Positions 26,801 to 40,620 of a stretch of DNA of 64,000 nucleotides are shown here, in pieces. The notes beneath the pieces were generated by a model, which saw only the letters and a program-made list of their open reading frames with translations, ran no database searches and was not told the origin of the DNA. A program made the position numbers and the translations under genes. The stretch is taken from contig CAJNYU010001021.1 in assembly GCA_905331475.1 (NCBI GenBank), positions 62,001 to 126,000 of the forward strand, read 5' to 3'. This stretch comes from Rotaria socialis. Its lineage: Eukaryota; Rotifera; Eurotatoria; Philodinida; Philodinidae. The first letter of the stretch is position 1. Every line of letters begins with the position of its first letter.

Positions 26801-29800
26801 CATAGGATTGCTTTGGTTTATTTTTAAAAGATTATTTTAAAATAATAGAATCAATGCATTCTGGTCGAACAACATATCGTAGTCCACAACGACGTGATGA
26901 TCCATTAGTAACAAATAGATCAATCAGAAATTTAATCGAGCCTGGTTCGTTGCACCGATCTATTGGATTTATTATTTCTTTTTTTTTTAAATTAAAGATC
27001 TTAATCGATTGAATACAAATAATTTCAATCAAAGACTTCGATCACGAATTGATTATTATAATCGAATTCAACCTGATCCTGACAGTGTATGTACAAAATA
27101 TTTTTGCTGCGTTTCGTTATGTTTGCAAACTTTTTCCTTACATTCAGTTGGGTGTTGATCAGTCAGTTTATACAAATGCCTATTCGAAATTACCTCCGAT
27201 TTCGTCAGGATACGATTCGAGTCGTTTAAATCATTTGCAGTAATTAGTTGAATATTAAATTCATATATGTATATGATTTTATTTTTCTAAAGAGCTCCAT
27301 TGACACCGAGTTTTTATGACAATAAACATGATTCTCATATTCATAACCGCCATCACCATCATCATCAACAACAACAAGCAGTACCGTTCAGTTTATCTGA
27401 TGCACCGGAACATTTAATTGATTTACCAAGTGATATTTATGTTACATCAAGAGCAGGTAATTTTTGTGCGATAGATTTCGACTACAGAAAATTTGATGTC
27501 ATTCATAGAGTACTGAGTGTTTGCGTAATAATTCAGAGGATACGTAGAAACGATAGTGAGACTAGTCCAAAGAATTGATCAGAAAGTAAAGATGATTTTT
27601 TCTACTGTCTACGAAGAAATACAATATAGCGATGAACGCCAATTCTACCATATCTTTACTATAACTGATCATAATTGTACCTCGAAACAAAACATCAATG
27701 TGAAATAGAATTTCTTATCTCAATAATTTGAAATTTTCATGCAAAAACAAAGTTCTCTATGACACTCTATATCCTATCGTATATTTTACTAGATATACCA
27801 CGCGTATGGTCTTGAAAATAATTGCTCGTAAACGCTTTATTTTTAGTATTAGTCTTGATGACTATACGATAGCCCAAATTAATAGATACTCATAGAAAAT
27901 ATGAAATAGCAGTTTGTTGATCCAGTCCGATATTCATTTTTTTCCTGTTATCCGAGAAAAGAAATGAATAATTAATATTTTTGTAGAACATCATTAACAG
28001 TTCTATTTGGCAAAGATTCTCTATCGAATGGTATGTAAACAAAGTCTTTCAACAGTGTTTGCACTCTTTCAAGAAGAGAAAAATAAATAGAAGCGTTGCA
28101 TTCGTTACGGGTTACCTGTTAATTGGATTTTTGTTTCGATCAAAGGAAAGTTATTTTTAGAAAGTAACAAACTTTTAGAGGAAAAAAGTTTTGGTCGATG
28201 ATTTTCATGATTGAACAAGCAATTTATTTAAATGAACTTTCAATTAGTAAAGAACTAATCTACCGCAATAAGTGAGCTAATTCTGATTCCAATTGCTACT
28301 TTCAAAGTCAAAAATAGATGTCATCACGAAAATCGTCAGATTCAATTGAAGAAATCCTATTGCTTATGATTGATTCATATTTGATAATATTTAGTTATCT
28401 TTTTGTTGAAGCAGACCTTTCGTCATTAAATGAAAATGGATTAGAATAAGTTGACGCTTATTTACAGTTGTCACTTCAATCACTCAAAGGCAGCACGATA
28501 ACTGTTAATGACTGATTGATCAGTCATTTGATAAAATCTATAGACTTATTTTTCAGCTTCTTAACGGAATCTACCGAAATTTGAATCTAGTCTGTTATAT
28601 TATTTTCTGCCACATTGTTTCAGACTTCATCCAGAAATCCTATTTTACATGTGATGATGAGACGACTTTCTAAAATTCTAAAAATGATGTTTTAGCGAAG
28701 AAAATTTCGTTTTCTTTTGAAACGATCGCATTCTTTACTGTACAAGTTATAGAAACGTTTTTGCTGCTATCTGTTGTGTTTGAAATGAGCATCGAGATAT
28801 GGCCTTTCATTAAAAATTTTCTAAAGCTCAGTAATCTTAGATCAGAAGTTCTACAAAAATGTTAAAGTCATACCACGGAAAATTCACATTTTAACCCGAT
28901 ACTGTCACATTGTATGAAGGTTCGCTTTTGGAAGGCTGACAAGTGAACAAGTCTTTTTTCAGCTCATATTCCAATCATTATTTAGTAGATAATATATCTA
29001 CACTTAGTCTACATTTTCTAAATAATTCTAGACGCATTAAATACTACACAACATCACCTACAAACACCGATAAATCGAACACTATCGGTTTCAAAAGATA
29101 GTATGTAGAAAAATATTATTCAAACTTATATTTTTAAACAGTCAACTATAGATTCGTTAAATGCTTTGCAACATCGTTCACAAACTCCGTTAAATCGAAG
29201 AATATCAGTTACAAGAGATCGTACGTATCAAAAGTATTCTTGAAAAATTATTGTCTGATCAATAATAGATATATTAAATACTTCGCAACATGATCCACAA
29301 GCGCCAAAATATCGTCCAATATCAGTTTCAAAATATAGTATGCATAGGATATCAAGTTTAAATTTATTTTCAAGCTAATTATAGATGCATTAAATAATTC
29401 ACAAACTCATAAAACTCCATCAATATCGGTTTGGAACAATCGTACGTATTAAATTATTTTTTTAAAGTTTTTATCTCACTTTAAAAATTGATTTCTAATA
29501 ATATATTTGCAAACAGGTCAATTAAATATTGAAAATGAAAAACCATTGGCTAATCTTCAACATAGTCGCTACGAAAAGATTTCAAATAGTGGTAGGAAAA
29601 ATTAATTTTTTAGCTGAATTATTTCAAAATGAAGTGTTTCTTTTTCTGTTGTTGTTGTTGTTGTTGTAGTCGTGGATCATCATGAATATACGCCGGAACC
29701 AAATATTCAAGAAAAAAAGAAACTAAAATTCCGTCGGAATTTATTTCGAAAAAAAGCTATTGGAATTTTGTTTATAATTCGTCTTAAACATCGAGCCATT

Positions 29801-31609
29801 AAAACACGTGAAGTAAGTTGAACAACAATAAAATTAACAAAAACAAAACCAACAATTATTTTTTGCTAAACAAAAAAGGAGTCAAAGAATCATTCAAGTC
29901 AACCACCAAATGCGTTAATACATAAAATTCGTCTTCAAGAAATAATCGTTGCTTTGCATCGTGTTTATCTTGAACCTGAGGGTGCGATACACAGTGCTCT
30001 TTTTCATGCAATAAATAATCCAATATCATTGGACAATGCATTAAATAGATCAACAAAAACTTATTCAGACGCAATTGGCATTATTGGAACTACTTTAAAA
30101 ACTGTTATTTCAAAAATAACTGAATTTATGGTAAGAGGAATTTATTTCAGCCACTGCGTCTATTCCAATTTTGTCAATTGATATCATATAATCAATTGCT
30201 AGCCGTATCGTTTGCTCTCAGCTAGTTGTCAATCTTCAACTCAGTTTCTTTCATTTGATGATCAAAGAGTAATACTCAAATCTCCATAATTCTAAAAAGA
30301 ATTATTTCGTGCAAATCACTGGATTTTAGAAATTATGGTTTAGATAGTTATGCATCCGTTTGCATGGAAGGTTGATGTTCCGAAACTGATTTGGAATAAT
30401 GGATTTTCAATGGAGCAAATATTTCTATAAAAAGAATAATTAATTCGCTGTAAGTCATTTTTCAAGATATATCTATGGTAAAATAGACTTGCAAAATAAT
30501 CTTAGTCATTTCTCGAACTCTCAATTCTTATATTCGTCTAACTGAAACACTTTCTTTCGTTTTAGAGAAAATACATGATTTTTAATTACTAAATAATTTT
30601 TTTGAAGACATTGAGCAATGATTGCAAAATTATTATTAGATAATTCATTGTAAAATAAGTATACAGGTCACGAGACAATCAATGGAATTGAAATAGTTCA
30701 TCGATGTGTCGTACGTAGGAAAAAGTCATCATGCTCTGATCTTTAGATTATCCTTGCGTATTAAATTGGTCTCTAATTTTCACTACGTTTCGTTAATTTT
30801 TTGTGTCTATAGATATACATAAAATAATTGCTCATTAGAAATTCATTTAAACTCTAATTTATTCATAGCCTAAGGAAGGGGTTCTTGGCACGGAAAAAGA
30901 TTCAGCTGTCTCAATTCTTATTCAAGATGGAAATCCGTTTCCTGAAAAGTATTTTTGGGATTGTGAACGAGTATGTTATAATTATTTTTCTGCCATCAAT
31001 AAATTTTCTTTTTAAAATTTTCTTTCTAGAAACTTTTGGAATTTGATAATTTAAAAGTTATAAATATAACTAAACATCGAGCAAAACTTTTACTTATTGG
31101 TATTTTTTTATTTCGAGCACTTATTACAACAGTAAATTGGATAATAATAAAGTTTTAAAAAAGAAAATTCATTATTTATTTATTTCAGTTATTATTGAAA
31201 CCAGTTAAATATCGATTTATTCTTGGTCATTTAACACCAAACGAATCAATTAGTCTTAAAGTATTAGCATCGGTTATATTTTATATTGGTAGGCGCGCAG
31301 TTGGATCCAAATCTCAATTACTCGTATGTCATAGAAAAGAAGAAATTAAATAAAAATATTTATTACATTTATTATTAATAGGCTTTACCACATGAATGGC
31401 AACTCTCATTATATACTGATGCAGATATTGAAACAATTATCCAAAATTCGGAAATAAACTCAATTATTAATACATGTGAAGTAAGTTACTCGTTTTATTT
31501 TCTAAAGATATATTTTTGTTTTTATTTAATCAAGGAATCATTACGTATGTGGTGTGAAGAGTATATTCGTCGTATGGATGCAAATTTTGGTAAAGAATTA
31601 CGAATGTGA
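23877..31609 (+). CDS. Large 25-exon protein of unknown family, 893 aa
   Basis: All 25 exons join in frame to 2682 nt: 23877-24176, 24237-24338, 24618-24689, 24742-24790, 25996-26166, 26315-26388, 26444-26534, 26602-26684, 26745-26796, 26849-26944, 26998-27086, 27148-27239, 27293-27456, 29032-29100, 29152-29220, 29269-29337, 29385-29441, 29517-29591, 29670-29812, 29879-30130, 30869-30970, 31030-31131, 31189-31323, 31382-31480, 31535-31609. The N-terminal two thirds are hydrophilic and probably disordered (Pro/Arg-rich start, His/Gln run near 27345-27380). Four exons at 29032-29441 are duplicates of one another. The last 300 residues are ordered, opening with a basic helix (KFRRNLFRKKAIGILFIIRL) and containing a hydrophobic helix (KLLLIGIFLFRALITT), which may be buried rather than membrane-spanning. 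Three introns exceed 700 bp. No domain recognised; a cytoskeletal or ciliary role would be a guess. Confidence 0.75.
29032..29441 (+). repeat. Array of four tandemly duplicated exons
   Basis: Exons of 69, 69, 69 and 57 nt (29032, 29152, 29269, 29385) with a spacing of about 117-120 bp encode variants of ALNTTQHxxQTPxNRxISVS. All lie between phase-1 introns, so any number can be gained, lost or skipped without breaking the frame. The last copy lacks four codons. Intron ends are similar too, as expected from unequal crossing-over or slippage of exon plus intron. Confidence 0.85.
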
Positions 31610-32679
31610 ATAGCTATATGATCATTGACTTATTCTCTATTGTTAAAAGCTTCTCTTTTTTATTTTTCTTCTTTGCTTTATTCACAATTTTTATTTGATT
31701 GTTTCTTCTTTTCTCTTTGCTATATATATATATAAAGGAATTCCCGGACAGGTTGTACTGTCGAGGTCACGTTTCTTTTTTTATTTTGCTGTATGAAATT
31801 CATTTGGGAAATCGGTTTTTCATTCCTTTTTTCTCTTATTCATCTTCTATTAGTATTCCTTCGTCGTTGCCTGATTGTGCCATGCATGCGATAGACCCAA
31901 ATTGAATTTGGTGTCCGCTCTCTAGCGGTTAGTCGAACGATCGAGCGAGTTTCCTGTATACATATATCTATCTATCTATCTCTCTCTATATATATATTCA
32001 GTATTATTTTCCATCATAATTCTTTTCTCTTTCGTTTATTTCTCGTGACTGCTCCCAGAACAAGCGTGGTATGAAATGAAAACAAGTGTTTTGAGAACAA
32101 GACCAAGGAAAAAGAAGAATCAATCACAATTGGCAACAATGTAGAAAGGAACTCGACATAGAGACAAGAGAAAAAGAAGCTGTTTAGGACGGCATTCGCA
32201 TGTTTATGTCTCTTCAAACGTTGACAAGAGGGACATTTTGACTAGTAACATCACCAATAAATAAATAACAAAAGAAATGGCTTCAAGAAACAACTTCAGT
32301 AAGAACCGTGCGCGATGACTGCATGCGAAAAGATGAACGTCGTCCATTTTTATGATCATCATTTTGATTATCAATTGTACTTGTGCTATTATTTATTGGA
32401 GACGTATTGTCACTTCTGATTTTCATTTCCATTTCTTCTATAATAAAAAAAGAAAAACAATAAGTCAGACTTTTCTAACAATAATATTCTTAGATATGCA
32501 AATAATATTCATTAAAACAATAATAATAATAAGTAGAAGAAGAAGAAGAATAAAAAACACAAACAAATTCTACAACAAATATCTATTGAAATAAAAATGA
32601 TATGCTAAATAATTTTAACATGCAGGATAGGAAATAAATTTTTTCGTAATGTAATAAAATAAGATATGTAAAGGAGACC

Positions 32680-32716
<37 letters not shown>

Positions 32717-33104
32717 AAGAATAGAGTCTAATAAAACTTACAAGTTCTCATTTCAACTTTTATAGTGGATGATTTTCTAAAGAGATGCATTCGTTATATA
32801 AGTATATGGATAAATAAATAAATAAATAAAATATTCTCCTTTTTATGCATCTCTACTTCATTCAGCAGATAAGCATGAGACATATTCGTAGAAGAAGAAA
32901 GAAAAAATTAATAAATTCGTGCATGGATAAAAAATTTTAAAAAGAAAAAAACAACAACATTATTATATCATTCGAACGAAACGAACGTTAAACGAGCAAT
33001 AAATGCAATTTAGCTTCGTACCTATATGATTATTTTATATATTCAAATGATTGAATATCACAGAACTTTATTTTATTCGTGTTTGAAGGTATTTTTTAAT
33101 TTAT
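31610..33104. other. Intergenic; simple repeats
   Basis: Contains TATATA and (TCTA)n near 31717-32000, an (AG)n run at about 32688-32714, an (AAGAAG)n tract near 32535 and (AAAT)n at 32813-32830. It should hold the 3' UTRs of the two convergent genes. No further gene seen. Confidence 0.55.
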
Positions 33105-35427
33105 TTAAACTTTAGCCATATGATGATCACTACTCATCCTCGGACTAAGTTGAATCATTGGTATACGTTCTTCATCAGCATATCCTATATGAATGAATGA
33201 AATAACATTGACAAAGCATAAAACTGATTATATTCGGATTGCTGTTATATGTATAAAAAAAAATAATTGATTTTGTCTCCTGAATAATAACATGATGGAA
33301 GAACAGAAGGAGAAGAAGTAAACATGGACAGATGTGTATATAATTTATTTTCAGTATAGAGAAGATATGCAGAATACATTATGGATTAGATCGAAAAAGA
33401 GAATATGAAAGAAGCAATGATATACCTTCAAGGAATTTTTGGAAATTATTGGAAACTAAATAGAATAGATTAGTTGCCGTAACTCAATATCATAAGTATG
33501 TCTTGTATCAAAATCTATTTATCTTAAGCATTTAATTATCTTACCGATACGATTATGAATGATATTATTTTCAGTGATACCAAGTTTAGCAGCCATACCA
33601 CTACTACTTTGTTTCATAACATTCTTTTTCGGAAAACCCCCACCCCCACCACCAGGTGAAGGTACGCCTGGACCGCCTCTTACACCAGCATCTATACCAA
33701 GTTTATTTAATGCTCCTCCTCCGGGACCACCAGGACCACCGCCACCGCCTCCTGGTCCTCGAGCGGGTCTAACTGGTTCAACAGCCATTACTCTACGTCG
33801 TTTTTTCGGTAATTTTGAGCGTGCTTGTGTATGCGAATAATACATAGCAAAGTTAGCGACAATAACAGGAACAGGCAAAGCTATAGTTAATACACCTGTT
33901 AATGCACATAGACCACCAACCATCATTCCAACATAAGTTTTTGGTACCATATCACCATAACCCACTGTTGTCATTGTGACAATAGACCACCAAAGACCAA
34001 TCGGTATTGATGTAAAATCATTATCAGGATTTTTTTGTAAACGTTCAGCATAATAAATTAACGAAGCAAATATGACAATAAATAGAACAAGAAAAAATAT
34101 AAGTAACATCAATTCACGCATTGATGCTGTAAAAGTATGTATAAGAATTTTTAATCCACCATAATGACGTGTTAGTTTAAATAAACGAAATATACGTGTT
34201 ATAGAAAAAAATTCAAATAAATCTGTATTTGTTAATGATGGTGGCAATACTTTATTAAATAGCATATCGAGATAAAATGATAATGTTGCTAGAAAGTCAA
34301 TTATATTTACAGGCGATCTAACAAAACCAAATTTCTTTGGTGAAACTATAAAACGTATTATAATTTCAAATGTAAACCACACTAAAACAAAAAGAAAAAT
34401 GAAATTCATAACAAAATTTTTTGTTTTCATGTATATTTTAATTCTTTCTTATTTACCGTTGCATGCTATTTCAATATACTGAAATGCTTCATGTGCTTCA
34501 GTTTTCTCTTTGTGTAATGTATATGTTGGTGTTGAATTAGTAAAATTATTTTCAATGAATGCTATTGTTGGTACGCGCAATGTTGGGTGGGTTTTTAAAC
34601 AAAATGATATAATGGAAACAAGTATAAAAAAGATTGAAACAACTTGTATGGCCTTTCGTAAGAATATTGAAATAAATAAAAAAGAATGTGAATACTAAAA
34701 ATAACGTTCTAAAACATACTTTAGCTGCACTACTTGAATAGGGCTCTTCAAATAATTGCCATATACGTGGTTGTACACGTTTAAACCACGGTAATGTTCT
34801 CATATACTCTTGTACACTCATATTTTTATGACGAATTGTTGGATCATAATCCCAGCCAAATTTATGAGGAATTTCTTCTTCAGTGATTGGTTCAGCGTCA
34901 AGATCTAAACGATCAAGGCCAACGAGAACATCCTGTGTATCTCTAGAACACGAAGAAGAGGAAGAAGAAGAAGAAGAAAAAAATATTACATTTTTTTTTA
35001 TTAAATTAGTATTTTAATAAATTACCGATGAGTTGTATATGTCATCCAACAACAAGGTTCAACTTGATTAGCATCAAGTCCCCAATATTCAAGTTCAGTT
35101 TCAAATAGAGGACCGCAGACATCAGTTGGATAATGTAATTTACCAGTACGATAATAATTAAGTATTTGCGCAAATACCCCTGGATGTCGATCAAAATAAA
35201 ATTCGTTTAGGACAGAATCATAATTTGACAGAGCTTCAGTAAGACGTGAAAGTCGTGTAGCTGGAATCTTTTTTAATGTTGCTTTGTCTATAAGCATAAA
35301 TAAATAAATAATCAATCAATCAATGAAGAAAAAAATCTGTTTTTTTCTTGTTCTTTTAATTATACATACAAGTTTCATGGCGAATACCGCCAACGTTTAG
35401 AATAACCCGATTATCGGCATCGGCCAT
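33105..35427 (-). CDS. Shaw: Shaw-type (Kv3/KCNC) voltage-gated potassium channel
   Basis: Six exons (35427-35370, 35287-35026, 34942-34720, 34652-34457, 34381-33545, 33184-33105) join in frame to 551 aa. The N-terminus is a T1 tetramerisation domain ([52 protein letters not shown]), nearly identical in pattern to Shaw/Kv3. S1 starts at [13 protein letters not shown]4 carries four basic residues at every third position ([11 protein letters not shown]). The pore loop has TVGYGD and S6 has [21 protein letters not shown] Gly/Pro-rich, locally GC-rich linker (33640-33770) precedes the conserved tail. The long exon seems to end in a stop at 33519 only if the CG|GTAAGA donor at 33545 is ignored; the spliced last exon ends DHHMAKV. 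It would conduct delayed-rectifier K+ current across the plasma membrane of excitable cells. Intact. Confidence 0.95.
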
Positions 35428-38400
35428 GCGATAAACGTCAACAACTATCAAGAAATTTCCACAATATGCTTGCACGAAAAGCGCATCGATGATGACGCTT
35501 TGACCCGTCAGATTGACACGTAACAAATAAAAGTTTATGTCTTCATACATATAGCTGACGTGTGGCCTGGCATGAAAAGCACCGGTCAACGGCAACAGAA
35601 TAATCTAGAAATAATATTTAGAAAATTTTCCAGAGTTAGTTTGAAGGCTATTTTCTGTCTGGTTTTCCTTTCATTGTTAAAATAGCCGATGCATGCCACA
35701 ATCAAGATAAACAGATTCGAAGACTGACATTCATCTACATATAACTTGCCCAAAACAGAAGAAGAGAAATGTAAAAATTAGCAATTGATATAACCTTATT
35801 AATAGGAACTAGAAGCAATGACAGATAAATCAACAAGAATTGGGCAAACAATCATTTTTTTTATGTCAAAAACTCATACAGAAGTAAAACTGATGATGAT
35901 CGAGTAATATGACGACAAAAGCAGAAAAAGATAAATGTCTGCATTTTTGTTAGAAAAAAAAATGAAAATTAAGTATGAGGAAAACGCCTAGATTATTCAC
36001 ACATATTGGCTATTCTATTTAAATGTTTGATGTAAATGCGTTTGATCGATGACGACAAGACAATAGATGCATTTTGCAAGCACTGGAGGAAAAAAAAACA
36101 TTAAGTAGATTTAGTTTTTTTTTCTTCTTCTTCGATCTCTTTATTCGATCTAGATCACGTAATTTAACTTAATGTCAACATAAAGAATAAGAAATCGATT
36201 ACTACGATTCTCAGTTGATAAAAGAAGAGTAGTTTTGTAATCATCCGAGATAGGTTTCTAGCTATAAATTGTTGAGATTATTCAATATAAATTTCTCTCT
36301 TCGTTTATTGATTTAAACTAATAATCATCGCAAGGAAAACAACGAAGAAAGAAGAAACAGAATAACCAAAAGATATGCTGAGTAATATTTTACCCACTGC
36401 TATCTTTCCTATTATTAATGTTTTATTATGAGATCTATTCGTGTATGTGTTGACAATCAAATTAAAAAACGATCTACCATTCGACGCCTCACAGGCGCGA
36501 ACTAGATCATCTGTCTTTGTTTCATACATATAAATATACATGTAAGACAGAGAAAGATGAAGTGTCGTATATGACAAGTTTCTATCAACAATTTGTCTTT
36601 TTTTATACATTAGTGACTAATGTTATAGATTGTAACGACCAAGCATTTGAATGCCCAATACCAGCAAAAAAAGAGAAAAAAAATTTGTTCCGTTGTTAAA
36701 TCATATTAATCCCCTTAATAAATTTTATATTATTTACTGATAACTTACCTCACTCATATAAATATTATATTTTCTGAAAAACACATTCACACGTTCTCAC
36801 TTATGTTTATCAATGTTCAATCTATCTAAATGGAATTCATTGTGGCGTACATGCAAATATATAGAGAGAGATATGTGGATATATATATATATATACCATA
36901 TACGGATAGGAAATATATAGAGAGAGAAAAAAATAGAGAAGCAGCAGCAAAAGAGAAGAACAACGAAAATAAAAGAGATCAAATCGTTGACGTATATATT
37001 GAGACTGGAGAAGCTCGCTATAGTCTTTCTTGCTTGTGTAACTCCTACATACACATATATAATAACAAGAAGCAGAGAAAAATTTATGCTAGTGAGAGAT
37101 GCGCGCTAAATGAAGAAATCCTAAAAAAAGAATATGAGAGAAGGCTCGAACGAAAGAAATAGAGAAAAAAAAGAAGAAAAAAAATTGTTTTCCGTGTAAT
37201 CAGGTGGAAAAACATGGATTCTTTATCTTGTAATCGATGCATGACAATGAAAAATAGGCGAAGACAATAGTAAGTGGAAAGGAAGAAATGAAAACGGAAG
37301 GACACCATCGACTATGTCGATAATTACCATTGTTAAACTGTCAGAATAATACAAACATGTTAATATAAAGAGTCAAACCCTCTTCCCTCCCCCTCCCCCT
37401 CTAAAAAAAAAGCACAAAGCCCGGAGAAGAACAAGAAATATTTAAGATTAAATGAAATATTGACAAGAAGAATACTAATAAGCATGTATCATTACCGGAA
37501 TTATAAGTTAATTTAAATAGCATACCGATGAAAAGTCCTTAAACATTCCAATTAAATGCGAGATGCAGAAATGACAAACAGCAGTTCGATTAATGTCAAA
37601 TGGTGATGCTCGTTGGCATCTCATCATAGTTAATACATACTTTAATAGACATCGATGGACGGGAAAATTGCATGCAGCAACAGAAAAAAAAAGAAGGGGA
37701 TAGACATAATTGAGAAAAGTTCTGTACAGATCGAATAATATTATAAAGAAAAACAAGAAGAGAAAGATATATTAAGACGACTTTTTCCGAGTAATGTTAA
37801 CAGTCAAGCATATGCAATAGTCTGTCGTTGACATCATTAAATAAGAAAGACAAGGACATAAGAATGATGCAGCATGATGCATTTATTTGCTGTGCACGCA
37901 TAGCGTGCCTAAAATACTCACTTGAACATTTGTCGTCGTCTTAGTGCTATTACAGTATGCAAATCTTTTCTTCTATTTTCATTTACTCTACGTTTTTATG
38001 ATCATAATTTTGGCATAAAAAATCTTATGTTTGAAGTTTACAATAATAATGGTGATGATGATAATGAAAAAAGAGTATTTCATTAAGATTTTGATTGTTT
38101 TTCCCCTATCTCAACTCAATTCAACTCAACATTCGCTCTATCTCAAACACATGTTTCTTAGTCCCAATCTAGTGTAAGTTGTAGAACTAGTGATGATTGT
38201 AATGGAAAAGTAACACAACAGAATTCTTTTCACTTCTGTTTCTTCTCTTCCTTGTTCTGTTATTTTCTCTCTCCTTCGCATTTTCTCTTATTTTCTATTC
38301 CCTTGCTCTAGTTATATAGTCGGTCACAAATTGTAGCAAAAACCGGCATATACCATTGTAGAATTTGCTGCGAAACATTCCGAGCGAGAAGCGAAAGATA

Positions 38401-39048
38401 AAGTTTCCTTTGTTCATCAATAAAACCGTTTTTTTTCTTCTTCGCTCTTATATTTCTCTTCTTGTTCCTTCTATTCTGATACGCTAGTGCTCTATAGCCT
38501 TCATCTTCATCATAACTTTACTAGCAAGCAAGCAAGCAAGCAATGAAAAGGGTACAACAGAACATGTAGACTATTTCCCGTGTGATTTCTAGGATCACTT
38601 TTGTTTCTGTTCCCACTCGTTTTTTTTTCTCGTTTTTTCCTTCTCTATTCTGTCTCTGCTTTTATTGATTGGCGGCAGTTCAACCCGATGAATGGCTATC
38701 ATAAAATATTGAGCAATGCATGTGTATTATAGACTTTGTGGTCCTATCCAATATTGGAGGGTCATGTTAGAAGTGGGTTCACATGAACAGTCTTGTATTA
38801 TTGATCTTTAATAACACATATCGACGTCAACGAATCATTTCATTAAGAATTTGAACAAGCGACGGAAAAAATAGGGCACAAGAAAAACTAATGAAATTAA
38901 GTCGCACGATAATGCAGACATTCTATTGCTTATTAAGTTGAGTTCAATAGAGAGTATCTAACATTGTTGTCGTCATCATGCACAAACCAATTAATGTTAA
39001 AAAGTTCAGAATGAATAAAATAAAATATTATATATACGTGTATATCAG
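35428..39048. other. Long gene-free region upstream of the Shaw gene
   Basis: About 3.6 kb without a supported exon. Purine-rich runs and simple repeats are common: (AT)n and AGAG tracts at 36860-36935, a CCCTCCCCCTCCCCCT run near 37384-37401, and (GCAA)n at 38524-38543. It should contain the promoter and 5' UTR of the minus-strand channel gene, perhaps with noncoding 5' exons, but I cannot place them. Lys/Glu- or Phe/Leu-rich open frames here are products of low complexity. Confidence 0.5.
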
Positions 39049-39958
39049 GTGGCTCAGATTAAATGTTCGTCTAAGTGTTTTTTCAATCACTTCATCATTT
39101 TTATTCTCTAGGCCTTAGTTTTTTTTCTCCAAAAGATTCACCATTCAATTCTCTACAAGATTGATACTACAATTTTTTCTGTTGAAAGTTGAGGAAAAAA
39201 GAATTAAAAAAAGAATATTCAACAAGTATAACAGCATCAACTTTCAAAGCTGGAAAATAGTTTTTGCAGATTTTTTTCGTTCGCCAGTGACGATAAAAAT
39301 TAAACAATGTAGTTATTTTGTAGCCTTTGAAAAGCTCTATCTTCCGATCATAATTGAGAAGGTTCCACATCCAACCTTGTAATGCACACTCTAAGTATCT
39401 TCTGTTTGAGATATGCGAGAGAATTTAGCTCTTTCAATCTGCAATTTCGATACTCCTAGGAAAAGAAGCGCAACTATGTCTAAATATCATTTTTTGCATT
39501 CGTTTTTTTTCCATTTTGATCGAAATGGCCCACTGTACCAAAGTCAAACGCGAAATTTAAGTTTTAATTTTTTTTCTTTAATTCAGCTAGCGCCAAACAT
39601 CTGGTTTAAGCTATTTTGAAGAGAATTGTCAAAAAGTCAGATTTTTGATCTTTCGTTTGATTTCAACGAGTTCAGAGCTACACGACGAGAAAGAGTACAC
39701 TTCAAAGTACTCACTAACATCTTTGCTTCTGTTTCGTTTTGTGTGCCATTGCAAAAACAAAATTTGCAAAAGTTTGTTTTAAAAATCACTTTGAAAGTTT
39801 TTTTAATTTTTTTCCTCAGCTTTCAACAGAAAAAACTGTAATGCCAATCTTGTAGAGAATTGAATGGCAAATCTTTTTGGGGAAAACTAAGACCTAGAAA
39901 ATGAAAATGATGAAGTTATTGAAAAAACACTGCGAGGGACATTTAACTGGGGCCATCC
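39049..39958. mobile_element. Foldback (long inverted repeat) element, non-coding
   Basis: The left arm (39049 to about 39213) and the right arm (about 39793-39958) are inverted copies of about 165 bp with roughly 80% identity. Shared blocks include CATTCAATTCTCTACAAGAT and TTTTTTCTGTTGAAAG. The outer ends match as GGTGGCTCAGATTAAATG and GGATGGCCCCAGTTAAATG. About 580 bp of unique sequence lies between, with no long coding frame. No clear target-site duplication is visible, so the family is undetermined and the insertion is probably old. Confidence 0.7.
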
Positions 39959-40586
39959 GCATATATTCTAGTGCTTTAGTGATTCGCCAATTTTGTCGCG
40001 TAAATCATGTTAATGCTCTATAATCAAAAAAAATAAATGCTGCTTAGTAATGCATCATTGAATATAAGGAGATCATCTCTTTTTTCCATTTCGCTTGACT
40101 AACAATTGCAAAAGAAGAATAGAATTAAAATTAGCTACATCACAGATGACTGCAACATGAAGAAGAAAGAAAAACAAATCTTCTATTTATTCTGAATGTA
40201 GCCGATAAGTCAACATTCGTAACCAATTCTGGTCGATTGGAAACAGAAATAAATTACTGTTCTTTTAAGTTAAAACATCTTATTCAAAAGTCTAACATAA
40301 ATTACTTCGAGTCTTTATTGTTCTAGACAGAAGAAAACTTCAGAGCATGGCGATGCATTTCAAACGAATGGATCGGAATTGCTTATTTGTTATTACTTAT
40401 CATGATCAGAATATATTCAATAATTTACATAAAAGATTATGTAGAATGTCCAATGATTAGAAATTTAACAAAAAATAAATAAATTTATTATCATAATTAT
40501 TATGAAAAATAAAATGTACCTATAATGCGTTTCCCATCCCGAAAGGGTTAATATTTATTGATGCGTATTCTATATTACTCTATGGG

Positions 40587-40620
<34 letters not shown>

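Noticed and set aside
33519-33545. Shaw channel ending at the stop at 33519
   Set aside because: A CG|GTAAGA donor at 33545 joins in frame to an exon at 33184-33105 with a plausible C-terminus, so the read-through end is intronic.
33559-33840. A 93-codon plus-strand frame rich in proline
   Set aside because: It is the antisense of the Gly-rich linker in the Shaw channel exon.
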